DNA of 64,000 nt from an uncultured Paracoccaceae bacterium. GTDB lineage: Bacteria; Pseudomonadota; Alphaproteobacteria; Rhodobacterales; Rhodobacteraceae. A program made the position numbers and the translations under genes. Each line of letters begins with the position of its first letter. The stretch's first letter is position 1. The DNA is taken from assembly GCA_947503175.1 (NCBI GenBank), contig CANNCO010000005.1, positions 1 to 64,000 of the forward strand, read 5' to 3'. The notes beneath the pieces were generated by a model that was given only the letters and a program-made list of their open reading frames with translations, did no database searches and was not told the DNA's origin. Positions 17,303 to 26,429 of the stretch are shown piece by piece.

Positions 17303-17630
17303 TCGGCATGATTTCGCTTAGGTTGTATTCATTTCGGCAGAAATCGGCGCAGCGTTGCATTTTGGGACCATCCGGCTTGGCATGGGACGACGCGTGGGAA
17401 ATAAGGGTTAAGCGGCTTGAATCCCCCAGAAATTCAAACAGTCGCAAATTTACTAACCGTTACCCTTCCCCTACCGCGTGGTTCGACCTCCCCCAGGTCG
17501 AACCACGCAATTACCTGTCATACGGGCATGGTTCTGCCGAACGGTTCGACGGTGGCCATTTTGGTTCTGGGTCTTGTCAACAAAGCGCTGTAAACTGTTC
17601 CGATAACAACCCTATCGGAGGCAAACGGGC
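17303..17630. other. 328-base non-coding stretch within the pcc cluster
   Basis: No convincing gene on either strand. It is more AT-rich than its surroundings in the middle and holds one outstanding hairpin (17476-17508). Overlapping open frames here have no family likeness. A promoter for the following lipoprotein gene probably lies after the hairpin. Confidence 0.5.
17476..17508. repeat. 14-bp perfect inverted repeat with C5 loop
   Basis: GCGTGGTTCGACCT, five C, then AGGTCGAACCACGC. The stem is perfect over 14 bp. No T-tract follows (AATTACC), so it is not a typical intrinsic terminator. It could end or protect the upstream transcript, or be a binding site; a further GGTTCGAC copy occurs at about 17541. 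Confidence 0.7.
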
Positions 17631-17837
17631 ATGCGGAAATCACTTTCAGTCGTCACTGTCATGGCGGTGCTGGGGCTTGCAGCCTGCGGCGATACAGAGC
17701 TTGAACGCGGCGTCAGTGGCGCGGCCATCGGCGCAGGCGCGGCAACTGTCACGGGCGGCAACGCCGTCACGGGCGCGGTCATCGGGGGCGCGGCTGGCGT
17801 CTTTTGCGACGATCTCACACCGGAGCTGTGCAACTGA
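17631..17837 (+). CDS. small glycine-zipper lipoprotein
   Basis: 68 residues, GGAGG 11 bases before the ATG. Signal sequence with lipobox LAAC (Cys about residue 19), then a glycine-zipper-like stretch (GAAIGAGAATVTGGNAVTGA) able to insert in a membrane, and a Cys-containing tail CDDLTPELCN. Resembles short outer-membrane Gly-zipper lipoproteins. A strong terminator follows at 17890-17927. Confidence 0.75.
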   Translation: MRKSLSVVTVMAVLGLAACGDTELERGVSGAAIGAGAATVTGGNAVTGAVIGGAAGVFCDDLTPELCN

Positions 17838-17889
17838 TCCTCTGATCGGGCCAGACCGCGCCCGAACCGGAGACCACAATCCAAAATCT

Positions 17890-17927
17890 ACGGCGTTGCG
17901 GGGCAGATGCCCCGCGGCGCCGTTTTT
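17890..17927 (+). terminator. intrinsic terminator just before pccA
   Basis: Outer stem ACGGCG/CGCCGT and inner stem GCGGGGC-AGAT-GCCCCGC, then TTTTT. It is a textbook Rho-independent terminator, yet pccA begins only 43 bases after it, leaving little room for a separate promoter. Confidence 0.85.
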
Positions 17928-17969
17928 CGTTATGGCGCCGTCAGAGCGCCCGGAAGGGAGACGAGGGAC

Positions 17970-19970
17970 ATGTTCAAGAAGATCCTGATCGCGAACCGCG
18001 GCGAAATCGCCTGTCGCGTGATCAAGACGGCACGGCAGATGGGGATCGCCACAGTTGCCGTTTACTCGGATGCGGATGCAAGTGCGCTTCACGTGCGGAT
18101 GGCGGATGAGGCGGTGCATATCGGCCCGCCGCAGGCGAACCAGTCCTATATCGTGATCGACAGGATCATGGATGCCATTCGTCAGACGGGCGCCGAGGCC
18201 GTGCATCCGGGCTATGGATTTCTGTCTGAGAATCCCAAGTTCGCAGAGGCTCTTGAGGCCGAAGGCATTGCTTTCATCGGACCACCCAAGGGCGCGATCG
18301 AGGCGATGGGCGACAAGATCACGTCAAAGAAGCTGGCGGCGGAAGCGGGCGTTTCGACAGTTCCTGGCTATATGGGGATCATCGCCGATGCCGACGAGGC
18401 GGTGAAGATATCGGGCGAGATCGGCTATCCCGTGATGATCAAGGCCAGTGCAGGGGGCGGCGGCAAGGGGATGCGCATCGCGTGGAACGATGACGAGGCG
18501 CGCGAAGGGTTTCAGTCGTCCAAGAACGAAGCGGCAAGTTCGTTTGGTGACGACCGGATCTTCATCGAGAAGTTCGTCACCCAGCCGCGGCATATCGAAA
18601 TTCAGGTTCTGGCGGATAAGCATGGGAATTGCATCTATCTGAACGAGCGCGAATGCTCGATCCAGCGCCGGAACCAGAAGGTCATCGAAGAGGCCCCGTC
18701 ACCGTTTCTGGATGAGGCGACGAGGCGGGCCATGGGTGAGCAATCCTGCGCGTTGGCGGCTGCGGTGGACTATACCAGCGCAGGCACTGTGGAATTCATC
18801 GTCGATGGTGACCGGAACTTCTACTTCCTTGAGATGAACACGCGGCTTCAGGTGGAGCATCCGGTGACCGAACTGATCACCGGGATCGATCTTGTGGAAC
18901 AGATGATCCGCGTTGCGGCGGGTGAGAAGCTGTCACTGGCGCAGAAGGATATCGGGATCGACGGCTGGGCGATGGAAAGCCGGCTTTATGCAGAAGATCC
19001 CTATCGCAACTTCCTGCCCTCGATCGGGCGGCTGACACGGTATCGCCCGCCGGAAGAGGTTGCGCATGACACGCATACGGTGCGCAACGATACCGGCGTC
19101 TACGAAGGCGGCGAGATCAGTATGTATTACGACCCGATGATCGCGAAGCTCTGTACCTGGGCGCCGACACGAGGCGAGGCGATCGAGGCGATGCGCGATG
19201 CTCTGGACGGGTTCGAGGTCGAGGGGATCGGGCATAACCTGCCGTTCCTGTCGGCTGTGATGGATCATCCGCGTTTCGTGTCGGGAGAGATCACGACCGC
19301 ATTTATTGAAGAAGAATACCCCGATGGGTTTCAGGGCGTTACGCCGGACGATGTAACGTTGCGGCGGTTGGCGGCGGTGGCTGGTCATATGAAGCTGGCC
19401 ATAGATGCGCGCGAAGTCGCGATCTCCGGCGCGATGGCCCACCACACGCGGGAACCGGCGCGGGACTGGGCCATTTCGGTTGGTGATGCGGAGTTTGCGG
19501 TCCATCTAGAAATCACGGATTTCGGGACAGAGGTCAGTTTCGGAGGCGACGGTACCTTGCGCGTCAACTCTGACTGGCAACCCGGGCAAAGCCTGTTCCG
19601 GGGGACGGTGGACGGGATAGAGATGATCGTGAAGACTGATCTGATCCGCGCCGGCTTCCGCCTGCGCTATCGCGGGGCGGAAGAGCGTGCCGTGGTACGC
19701 ACGCCGCGTCACGCGGAGCTGGCCCGGCTCATGCCCGAAAAGCTCCCCCCCGATACCTCCAAGATGCTGCTCTGCCCCATGCCCGGGCTGATCGTCCGGA
19801 TCGATGTTGAGGTGGGGCAGGAGGTTCAGGACGGTCAGGCGTTGTGCACCGTCGAAGCGATGAAGATGGAGAATATCCTGCGCGCCGAACGCAAGGGCGT
19901 CGTGAAAAAGATCAATGCCGGTGCAGGCGCCAGCATGGGCGTCGACGATGTGATCATGGAGTTCGAGTAG
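17970..19970 (+). CDS. pccA: propionyl-CoA carboxylase alpha subunit (biotin carboxylase + biotin carrier)
   Basis: 666 residues from the ATG at 17970, which has GACGAGGGAC just upstream; an earlier in-frame ATG at 17907 would run through the terminator. N-terminal biotin carboxylase domain (MFKKILIANRGEIACRVI; ATP-grasp KASAGGGGKGMR near 158-169; ERECSIQRRNQKV), a middle linking domain, and a C-terminal biotinyl domain with biotin-bearing Lys632 in EAMKMEN. Makes carboxybiotin from ATP and bicarbonate for PccB. Confidence 0.96.
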   Translation: MFKKILIANRGEIACRVIKTARQMGIATVAVYSDADASALHVRMADEAVHIGPPQANQSYIVIDRIMDAIRQTGAEAVHPGYGFLSENPKFAEALEAEGIAFIGPPKGAIEAMGDKITSKKLAAEAGVSTVPGYMGIIADADEAVKISGEIGYPVMIKASAGGGGKGMRIAWNDDEAREGFQSSKNEAASSFGDDRIFIEKFVTQPRHIEIQVLADKHGNCIYLNERECSIQRRNQKVIEEAPSPFLDEATRRAMGEQSCALAAAVDYTSAGTVEFIVDGDRNFYFLEMNTRLQVEHPVTELITGIDLVEQMIRVAAGEKLSLAQKDIGIDGWAMESRLYAEDPYRNFLPSIGRLTRYRPPEEVAHDTHTVRNDTGVYEGGEISMYYDPMIAKLCTWAPTRGEAIEAMRDALDGFEVEGIGHNLPFLSAVMDHPRFVSGEITTAFIEEEYPDGFQGVTPDDVTLRRLAAVAGHMKLAIDAREVAISGAMAHHTREPARDWAISVGDAEFAVHLEITDFGTEVSFGGDGTLRVNSDWQPGQSLFRGTVDGIEMIVKTDLIRAGFRLRYRGAEERAVVRTPRHAELARLMPEKLPPDTSKMLLCPMPGLIVRIDVEVGQEVQDGQALCTVEAMKMENILRAERKGVVKKINAGAGASMGVDDVIMEFE

Positions 19971-20001
19971 GACGTCAGATGACAGTGCCTGTCCGATCCC
20001 C

Positions 20002-20481
20002 CTATTCGTTTCCTTCGCGGATCTCGCGTTGGCGGAGGGGCATTTTGTCGATCGAGCGCGAGAATTCACGGACGCTCCACGGCAGGGGTTTGCGGAGTTT
20101 CACTCCGCCATCCTTTCCGACCACCGCGACCATGAACCCGCGCGGGCGCAGTTGCCGGCGGACAGCGGTCGGTGTGGATGGATCCGTGTCGATAATGACG
20201 ACCACGTCGCGCTCGGCAAGATCATCGCTGCCTGCGGCCAAAAGCTCCATCTGCTCGACAAAACGCGGGTCTGCCGGGGTGTCGGCAAATACAACGATGG
20301 GCCGGGCGACCCACAGAAACTCGTCGAGGCTGATCCCGTCGCTGTCGAGCACAACGGAGCGATCCTGCTCCCACAGCTCAAGCGCCGTGGGCGCGGCATC
20401 CGTTGCGGCGCCGTCAGCGGCGAAAACGGACGATGTGCCCAGAAATAAAGCCGCAATTGCGGCGGGTATGCGTGACGTCAT
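20002..20481 (-). CDS. DUF4174 secreted protein
   Basis: 159 residues on the opposite strand between pccA and the mutase gene. Signal peptide 1-21 (SSVFA), then a thioredoxin-like small domain with the DUF4174 ending KDGGVKLRKPLPWSVREFSR and IDKMPLRQREI. No CxxC pair, so redox activity is unlikely. Function unknown. Divergent from the mutase gene, with about 106 bases between the starts. Confidence 0.82.
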   Translation of the reverse strand: MTSRIPAAIAALFLGTSSVFAADGAATDAAPTALELWEQDRSVVLDSDGISLDEFLWVARPIVVFADTPADPRFVEQMELLAAGSDDLAERDVVVIIDTDPSTPTAVRRQLRPRGFMVAVVGKDGGVKLRKPLPWSVREFSRSIDKMPLRQREIREGNE

Positions 20482-20587
20482 GTGGCCTCCTGCTTTGACT
20501 GATATAGGGCAGGACGCAGGGAAAACGAAGGATGAAACGACCGGAAATCACGCCCTCGTGTGAGCGGGCCGGTTGAAGGAGTGGGAC

Positions 20588-22699
20588 ATGAGCGATTGGA
20601 AGGCACTGGCCGAGAAAGAGCTTCGCGGGCGCAGCCTTAGCGAGTTGGACTGGCAGACGCTTGAAGGCATCCGGGTCAAGCCGCTTTACACCGAGGTCGA
20701 CACAAAGGGGCTGGATCATCTGGGCAACACCCCAGGGTTTGCGCCGTTTACACGCGGTGTGAAGGCCACGATGTATGCAGGCCGCCCCTGGACGATCCGG
20801 CAATATGCGGGTTTTTCGACTGCCGAGGAATCGAACGCCTTTTACCGCAAGGCGCTGGCCGCCGGTCAGCAGGGGGTATCGGTGGCTTTCGATCTGGCGA
20901 CGCACCGGGGCTATGACAGCGATCACCCGCGTGTTCTGGGCGATGTGGGCAAGGCGGGCGTGGCCATCGACAGCGTCGAAGACATGAATATCCTCTTCGA
21001 CGGCATCCCGTTGGAAAAAGTCAGCGTTTCCATGACGATGAACGGCGCAGTTATTCCGGTTTTGGCCGGGTTCATCGTTGCCGGCGAAGAACAGGGTGTG
21101 GACCGCGCGGCCCTGTCGGGCACCATCCAGAACGACATCCTGAAAGAGTTCATGGTGCGGAATACCTATATCTACCCGCCCGAAGCGAGCATGAGGATCG
21201 TCTCGGATATCATTGAATACACGTCGAAAGAGATGCCGCGTTTTAACTCGATTAGCATCTCGGGCTACCACATGCAGGAGGCGGGTGCGAACCTTGTGCA
21301 GGAACTGGCCTTTACGCTGGCCGATGGGCGCGAATATGTGCGCGCTGCCATCGCGCGGGGCATGGATGTGGACAAGTTCGCGCCGCGTCTGTCGTTCTTC
21401 TTCGCCATCGGGATGAACTTTTTCATGGAGGCGGCGAAACTCAGAGCGGCGCGCTTCCTGTGGCATCGGATCATGTCCGAGTTTTCGCCGAAAGATCCGA
21501 AATCCTCGATGCTGCGGACCCACTGCCAGACGTCCGGTGTATCGTTGCAGGAGCAGGACCCCTACAACAACGTGATTCGCACGGCCTATGAGGCAATGAG
21601 CGCGGTTCTGGGGGGCACGCAGTCGCTTCATACCAATGCTCTGGACGAGGCGATTGCCCTGCCGACTGAGTTCGCCGCGCGAATTGCGCGCAATACACAA
21701 TTGGTTTTGCAGGAAGAAACCGGTGTGACGAACGTCGTCGACCCGCTGGCGGGGTCGTATTACGTCGAAAGCCTGACGGCGGAACTGGCAGAGAAAGCCT
21801 GGGAACTGATCGAGGAAGTCGAGGCGATGGGCGGCATGACCAAGGCTGTGGCAAGTGGAATGCCCAAGCTGCGGATCGAAGAGAGTGCGGCCCGGCGTCA
21901 GGCGCTGATCGACCGGGGCGACGAGGTGATCGTCGGTGTGAACAAGTATCGCAAGGATCACGAAGACCCGATCGACATTCTGGATATCGACAACGACGCG
22001 GTTCGGGCCGGTCAGATCGCGCGGATCGAAAAGGTACGCGCGTCGCGCGATGGGGATGCCTGTCAGGCCGCCTTGGGCGAGTTGGAACGCCGCGCAAGCG
22101 ATGGCGGCAATCTTTTGGAGGCGGCTGTCGATGCTGCGCGGGCCCGGGCCACAGTAGGAGAGATTTCGATGGCGATGGAAAAGGTATTCGGGCGTCACCG
22201 GGCCGAGATCAAAACGCTCGCCGGTGTTTATGGTGCGGCCTATGAGGGCGACGAAGGCTTTGCCGCGATCCAGAAGGATGTCGAGGCCTTTGCCGAGGCA
22301 GAGGGACGCAGGCCCCGGATGCTGGTCGTCAAGATGGGTCAGGACGGGCATGACCGAGGCGCCAAGGTGATCGCGACGGCATTTGCCGATATCGGGTTTG
22401 ATGTGGATGTGGGTCCGCTGTTCCAGACCCCCGAGGAGGCGGCGCAGGACGCCATCGACAATGACGTGCATATCATCGGGATTTCCAGCCAGGCGGCCGG
22501 GCACAAGACGCTGGCACCGAAACTGATCGAGGCGCTGAAGGAGCAGGGCGCCGAGGATATTCTGGTGATCTGCGGCGGTGTGATCCCGCATCAGGACTAT
22601 GAGTCCCTGAAATCGGCGGGCGTTTCGGCCATTTTCGGACCGGGAACGAACATCCCCGACGCAGCACGGGAAATCCTTGGCCTGATCGGCAAGAGCTGA
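20588..22699 (+). CDS. scpA: methylmalonyl-CoA mutase
   Basis: 703 residues from the ATG at 20588, preceded by AAGGAG; the ATG at 20573 lies before that site and is rejected. Single-chain form with substrate barrel ([15 protein letters not shown] near 78-92; [10 protein letters not shown]) and C-terminal B12 domain with the lower-ligand His588 in DGHDRGAK, plus the SxL and GG parts of the B12 motif. Converts (R)-methylmalonyl-CoA to succinyl-CoA, completing the propionyl-CoA route begun by PccAB. No epimerase or MeaB/ArgK chaperone gene is in this window. Confidence 0.97.
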   Translation: MSDWKALAEKELRGRSLSELDWQTLEGIRVKPLYTEVDTKGLDHLGNTPGFAPFTRGVKATMYAGRPWTIRQYAGFSTAEESNAFYRKALAAGQQGVSVAFDLATHRGYDSDHPRVLGDVGKAGVAIDSVEDMNILFDGIPLEKVSVSMTMNGAVIPVLAGFIVAGEEQGVDRAALSGTIQNDILKEFMVRNTYIYPPEASMRIVSDIIEYTSKEMPRFNSISISGYHMQEAGANLVQELAFTLADGREYVRAAIARGMDVDKFAPRLSFFFAIGMNFFMEAAKLRAARFLWHRIMSEFSPKDPKSSMLRTHCQTSGVSLQEQDPYNNVIRTAYEAMSAVLGGTQSLHTNALDEAIALPTEFAARIARNTQLVLQEETGVTNVVDPLAGSYYVESLTAELAEKAWELIEEVEAMGGMTKAVASGMPKLRIEESAARRQALIDRGDEVIVGVNKYRKDHEDPIDILDIDNDAVRAGQIARIEKVRASRDGDACQAALGELERRASDGGNLLEAAVDAARARATVGEISMAMEKVFGRHRAEIKTLAGVYGAAYEGDEGFAAIQKDVEAFAEAEGRRPRMLVVKMGQDGHDRGAKVIATAFADIGFDVDVGPLFQTPEEAAQDAIDNDVHIIGISSQAAGHKTLAPKLIEALKEQGAEDILVICGGVIPHQDYESLKSAGVSAIFGPGTNIPDAAREILGLIGKS

Positions 22700-22701
22700 A
22701 C

Positions 22702-23619
22702 ATGAGAATCGCGATTGTCGGGGCCGGCGGGATCGGCGGCTATCTCGCCGCGAAGCTGACGGATGCCGGAACGGATGTGGCGCTTGTGGCCCGTGGTGCG
22801 CATCTGAAGGCGATGCAGGCAAATGGCCTGACGCTGGAGCAGCCCGAGGGCACGATCAACGTGACCCCGGCGATCCTGACGGATGACACGGGCAAGATCG
22901 GTCAGCCCGACGTGATCATCCTTGCGGTGAAGGGCCACCAGCTCGCGGACGCAATTGCGGATGTTGCGCCAGCGGTTGGGCCGAAAACGCGCCTTTTGCC
23001 ATTTCAGAATGGTGTTGATGCCTCTGACATGATCGCCGCGGCCTTTGGCTCCGAGAGGACGCTGACTGGTGTCGCGATGATCCTGTCCAACATCACCGCG
23101 CCGGGGGTGATTAGCCGGTATGGTGCTGCGCGATCCTTCATCATCGGCGACAGCGAGGGTGCGCAGGCGCCGGTTACGGAACTGCGCAACGTTTTGGCGG
23201 CGGCAGGGACTGACGTGCCGGATCATCCGGATGTGCGTGTCGCACTCTGGGAAAAGTTCGTGCTATTCAACGCGGGATCGTCGATCACGGCCGCGACGCG
23301 CAAGCGGTTGGGCGAGATCCGGTCCGATCCCAACGCATTGGCGCTGGCCCGCCGTCTGATGGAAGAAACCGAAGCCGTGGGGCGGGCAAGCGGGATCGAA
23401 CTGCCAGCGGATGTCGTGGACAAGGCCTATGCCGTGTTCACCCAGAGGATGCCGGATAACGCGAGAACCTCTACGGCGCATGATCTGGAGGAAGGCCGCG
23501 CGCTGGAGATCGACTTCATCTGTGGCTCGGTCGCGCGCCGGGGACGAGAGCTCGGGCTGGATGTAACGGCCTCGGAGACGATCTATGCCATCCTGAGCCC
23601 CTGGAAGAACGGTAGCTGA
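22702..23619 (+). CDS. 2-dehydropantoate 2-reductase family oxidoreductase
   Basis: 305 residues with N-terminal NADP-binding Rossmann motif (IVGAGGIGGYLAAKL at 4-18) and the C-terminal helical domain with the catalytic Lys region (WEKFVLFNAGSSITA) and the EGRALEIDF substrate loop. PanE-like enzymes reduce ketopantoate for pantothenate/CoA synthesis; many paralogues act on other 2-oxo acids. It starts 2 bases after the mutase stop, so it is in the same operon. Confidence 0.88.
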   Translation: MRIAIVGAGGIGGYLAAKLTDAGTDVALVARGAHLKAMQANGLTLEQPEGTINVTPAILTDDTGKIGQPDVIILAVKGHQLADAIADVAPAVGPKTRLLPFQNGVDASDMIAAAFGSERTLTGVAMILSNITAPGVISRYGAARSFIIGDSEGAQAPVTELRNVLAAAGTDVPDHPDVRVALWEKFVLFNAGSSITAATRKRLGEIRSDPNALALARRLMEETEAVGRASGIELPADVVDKAYAVFTQRMPDNARTSTAHDLEEGRALEIDFICGSVARRGRELGLDVTASETIYAILSPWKNGS

Positions 23620-23686
23620 TACCGGGGCCTTGCGTTCGGCAGGGCTGCCCCTAGGGTTCGCACAAAGAACCAAGGGGAGGAAGATC

Positions 23687-24451
23687 ATGGGTTTTGGCGA
23701 TTTCCGGGCGCGGATGCTGGCGGGCGACAACCTTGCGGGCACGTTTTTGAAAACACCGGCCTATGAGCTGATCGAAATCCTTGCCGGGACGGATCTGGAT
23801 TTCGTCTGTCTGGACGGAGAGCATTCGCCATTCGATCGCGGGCGGATGGATGCCTGTCTGGCGATGGCGCGGGCGCTGGATTTTCCGACACTTGTCCGGG
23901 TCGGGTCGGGCACGGCCGAGAATATCCTGCAGGCGCTCGATTCAGGCGCGGTGGGTGTCGTTTGCCCCCATGTCGACAGTGCCGAGAAGGCGCAGGATAT
24001 AGCGCGGGCAGGGCGGTTCGGCCATGGCGGGCGCGGCTTTGCAGGCTCCACGCGCTGGGCCGGGTACACGCGGAACGCGATGTCCGATCTGTTGCAGAAA
24101 TCAAAGAACGAGACGCTGATCATCGCGCAGATCGAAGAGCCTGAGGGAGTCCAGGCCGCGGCGGAAATCGCCGGGACTGATGGTATAGACGGGTTGTTCA
24201 TTGGGCCGGCGGACCTTTCGGTTGCCTACGGCAAGACGGACACGAACTCGGCGGAGTTGAAGGAGGCCTACCGCAAGGTGGGGGAAGCAACCAAAGCGGC
24301 GGGAAAGGCGTACATGACCTATACCGGCACTGCCGATGCGACCGTTTCGCTGCGCGAATATGGGTTCACGACGTTCTTTGTTGGGTCAGAGCATGGCTGG
24401 GTGATGCAAGGGGCGAATGCCGTGGCAAAGAGCATTCACGAGGCCGGTTAG
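23687..24451 (+). CDS. HpcH/HpaI-family class II aldolase
   Basis: 254 residues from the ATG at 23687 with GGGGAGG 7 bases upstream; a longer frame to 23630 has no such site. Metal-dependent TIM barrel: LDGEHSPFD near 40-48, VGVVCPHVDSAEKAQ, GFAGSTRWAGY, and GPADLSVAYG. These enzymes cleave or form 4-hydroxy-2-oxo acids or citramalyl-type CoA-free acids to pyruvate plus an aldehyde. Substrate not determined. End overlaps the convergent hydrolase gene by 4 bases. Confidence 0.88.
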   Translation: MGFGDFRARMLAGDNLAGTFLKTPAYELIEILAGTDLDFVCLDGEHSPFDRGRMDACLAMARALDFPTLVRVGSGTAENILQALDSGAVGVVCPHVDSAEKAQDIARAGRFGHGGRGFAGSTRWAGYTRNAMSDLLQKSKNETLIIAQIEEPEGVQAAAEIAGTDGIDGLFIGPADLSVAYGKTDTNSAELKEAYRKVGEATKAAGKAYMTYTGTADATVSLREYGFTTFFVGSEHGWVMQGANAVAKSIHEAG

Positions 24452-25383
24452 GCGCGCGCGCTTTCGAACAGGTCGCAGGCGCTTTGCAGGAATTGTTCGC
24501 GGATATCTTTGCGCTCCATAAGAAGCTCGTGCTCTGCGTTGTCACAGGTCACGAGTTGTCCGCCGGGCCAGTCCTCCATGATCGGGGGTATTGCGGCCGG
24601 ATCGACGATCTTTTCCTCGGTGCCCACTGCCGCCAGGGCGGGGAGATCAGGTCTTGGCAGTGCGGCAAGCGTGCGCGTCTCTGACAGCGCCTCGGCCAGC
24701 CAGATAAGGCTGGGACCGCCAAGGCGGAACCGTTTGTCAGTACGGGCCTGGCGGACCATGTGATCCCACATCTCGCGGTCCGTGGTCAGGAAGTTGTCCT
24801 CGAATCGCGTTTCAAGAAAGAACAAGGCCGACGACGTTGTGGGCGCCTGTTGCCCCCCAAGCCCGATGGATTTGGCAAGTGTTGGAAGCGTTTTGGCCAG
24901 TTGCCGCAGTTTCGGCGCGATCAGGATGCCCCACATGGGCGCGCTGAAGGTAACGGCCGTGAAAGGATGTGTTCCGGTCAGTGTGCGTAGGCCAATACAG
25001 CCGCCCATGGAATGGGCCAAGAGGAAGAAGGGCTTTGGCAGCCCCTGTGCCTCCAGCAGATCAAGCATGGCGCTTGCATCGATCTGGTAATCGGTGAAAC
25101 GGCGCACATGGCCGATATCGGGGTTTTTCAGCAACCGGTCGGCCATACCCTGACCGCGCCAGTCGATGGCCGCCGATGCGTATCCCTTTTCGGAAAGTGC
25201 CGCTGCGGTACGTCCGTATTTCTCGACGTATTCGCAACGCCCGGGAAAGATGACGACGGTACCCTTCCTGCCCTTTGGCCAGATCGCGACGCGCAGACGG
25301 ACGCCATCCTTGGCCGCAATCCAGTGGGCCCCGGCCTCTGCCGGACCATCGGCCACGTCCGAAAGATAGGGCGCTGGTTTCAT
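24448..25383 (-). CDS. alpha/beta hydrolase (monoacylglycerol lipase/lysophospholipase-like)
   Basis: 311 residues. The nucleophile elbow AHSMGG puts the catalytic Ser at 125; DWRGQGMADR near 74-83 is the typical strand-4 region of lysophospholipase L2/monoacylglycerol lipases; GTEEKIVDP probably holds the acid and DNAEHELLME the catalytic His. No signal peptide, so cytoplasmic. Lipid ester substrate is inferred. Starts 4 bases after the SCP2 gene stop, so likely one transcript. Confidence 0.88.
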   Translation of the reverse strand: MKPAPYLSDVADGPAEAGAHWIAAKDGVRLRVAIWPKGRKGTVVIFPGRCEYVEKYGRTAAALSEKGYASAAIDWRGQGMADRLLKNPDIGHVRRFTDYQIDASAMLDLLEAQGLPKPFFLLAHSMGGCIGLRTLTGTHPFTAVTFSAPMWGILIAPKLRQLAKTLPTLAKSIGLGGQQAPTTSSALFFLETRFEDNFLTTDREMWDHMVRQARTDKRFRLGGPSLIWLAEALSETRTLAALPRPDLPALAAVGTEEKIVDPAAIPPIMEDWPGGQLVTCDNAEHELLMERKDIREQFLQSACDLFESARA

Positions 25384-25387
25384 CTGG

Positions 25388-25675
25388 TCATGCGAGCGCG
25401 GTGCCCAGACGCATCGCGGCGGTCAGATCACCGTCAACCGACAATTTGCCGGACATATAGGCCGAGGTCGGGTTCATGTCGCCGTCGAGGATCGCACGGA
25501 ATGTATCGGTATCGGCGGTCAGCGTGACCTCTGCCGGTTCATCACCTGCCCGAACGCCCGCATTGTCGATCATGATCGCACCTTCGCCCTCGACCACGAA
25601 CTTGGCCGAACCGTCAAATCCGCCGCTCATTTTCTTGCTCAGGGCGTCCACTGCGGCGTTGATCACGTCACTCAT
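25388..25675 (-). CDS. SCP2 sterol-binding domain protein
   Basis: 95 residues from the ATG at 25675 (GGAGAG upstream). One SCP2 domain: GSAKFVVEGEGAIMID near 22-37 and GKLSVDGDLTAAMRLG at the end. Binds lipids or acyl-CoAs in other systems. The coupling to a lipase-like hydrolase suggests a lipid-handling pair. Divergent from the TPR gene, 68 bases between starts. Confidence 0.88.
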   Translation of the reverse strand: MSDVINAAVDALSKKMSGGFDGSAKFVVEGEGAIMIDNAGVRAGDEPAEVTLTADTDTFRAILDGDMNPTSAYMSGKLSVDGDLTAAMRLGTALA

Positions 25676-25743
25676 CTGTCTCTCTCCGTAAATTGAACCG
25701 GTTCGCTGGTGCTTTTTGCAAAACACGCTCTATCATTGGCGTT

Positions 25744-26307
25744 ATGACGAGGATGCATCAAAGGATCAAATCTGCCGTTGGGGCAGCTTTGCTGGCCGGG
25801 CTCCTGAGCGGGCCGGGTCTGGCGCAGGACGATGGTGGTCTTGATGACCTGTTCACCGCGCTGCGCAATGCAGATGGCGGCAATGCTGCCGCGATCGAGG
25901 AACGGATCTGGGCGGAGTGGTCCAAGTCGGGTTCTCCCGCGATGGACCTGTTGCTTGAACGTGGGCGGACTGCTCTGGAGGAGGGCGAGATTCCCCGTGC
26001 GATCGAGCACTTCTCGGCCCTGATCGACCATGCGCCCGACTTTGCCGAAGGGTATAATGCGCGTGCGACGGCGTATTTTCAGGCGGGGCTTTACGGGCCG
26101 TCGCTGGACGACATTCGTCAGGTACTTGCACGAAACCCGCGCCATTTCGGAGCGATGGGCGGACTGGCGCTGATCCTCCAGGAAATTGGCGAGGACGAGG
26201 CGGCATTGGAGGCCTATCGCGCTGTCGAAGAGATTTATCCGTCGCGCGAGGGCCTTCAGGAGGCGATTGCACAACTTGAGCGGTCCGTCGCCGGGCAGGA
26301 CATCTGA
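25744..26307 (+). CDS. secreted TPR-repeat protein
   Basis: 187 residues from ATG 25744 (an alternative ATG lies at 25753). Signal peptide to about residue 29 (GLAQ), then three TPR-like helix pairs: RGRTALEEGEIPRAIEHFSAL, YNARATAYFQAGLYGPSLDDI, MGGLALILQEIGEDEAALEAY. Periplasmic scaffold or assembly factor likely; no specific role visible. Confidence 0.85.
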   Translation: MTRMHQRIKSAVGAALLAGLLSGPGLAQDDGGLDDLFTALRNADGGNAAAIEERIWAEWSKSGSPAMDLLLERGRTALEEGEIPRAIEHFSALIDHAPDFAEGYNARATAYFQAGLYGPSLDDIRQVLARNPRHFGAMGGLALILQEIGEDEAALEAYRAVEEIYPSREGLQEAIAQLERSVAGQDI

Positions 26308-26349
26308 CCATTCGCTTGCCAGTCTGCGAACAAGTGCAACTATTGAAAA

Positions 26350-26370
26350 CCGCAATTGCGCGGCTTTTCT
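26350..26370 (+). terminator. possible weak terminator after the TPR gene
   Basis: CCGC-AATTGC-GCGG followed by CTTTTCTTG; it includes the palindrome CGCAATTGCG. Short stem and interrupted T-tract, 42 bases after the TPR stop. Confidence 0.4.
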
Positions 26371-26429
26371 TGTGGGGTCGCAATAGGTCCTGTAGAGCCT
26401 GTGTCTCAAGCAATCTGGCCTGAAATCAA

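Noticed and set aside
17299-17988. Plus-strand 229-residue open frame
   Set aside because: It crosses the 14-bp hairpin, the Gly-zipper lipoprotein gene and the terminator; composition is not protein-like.
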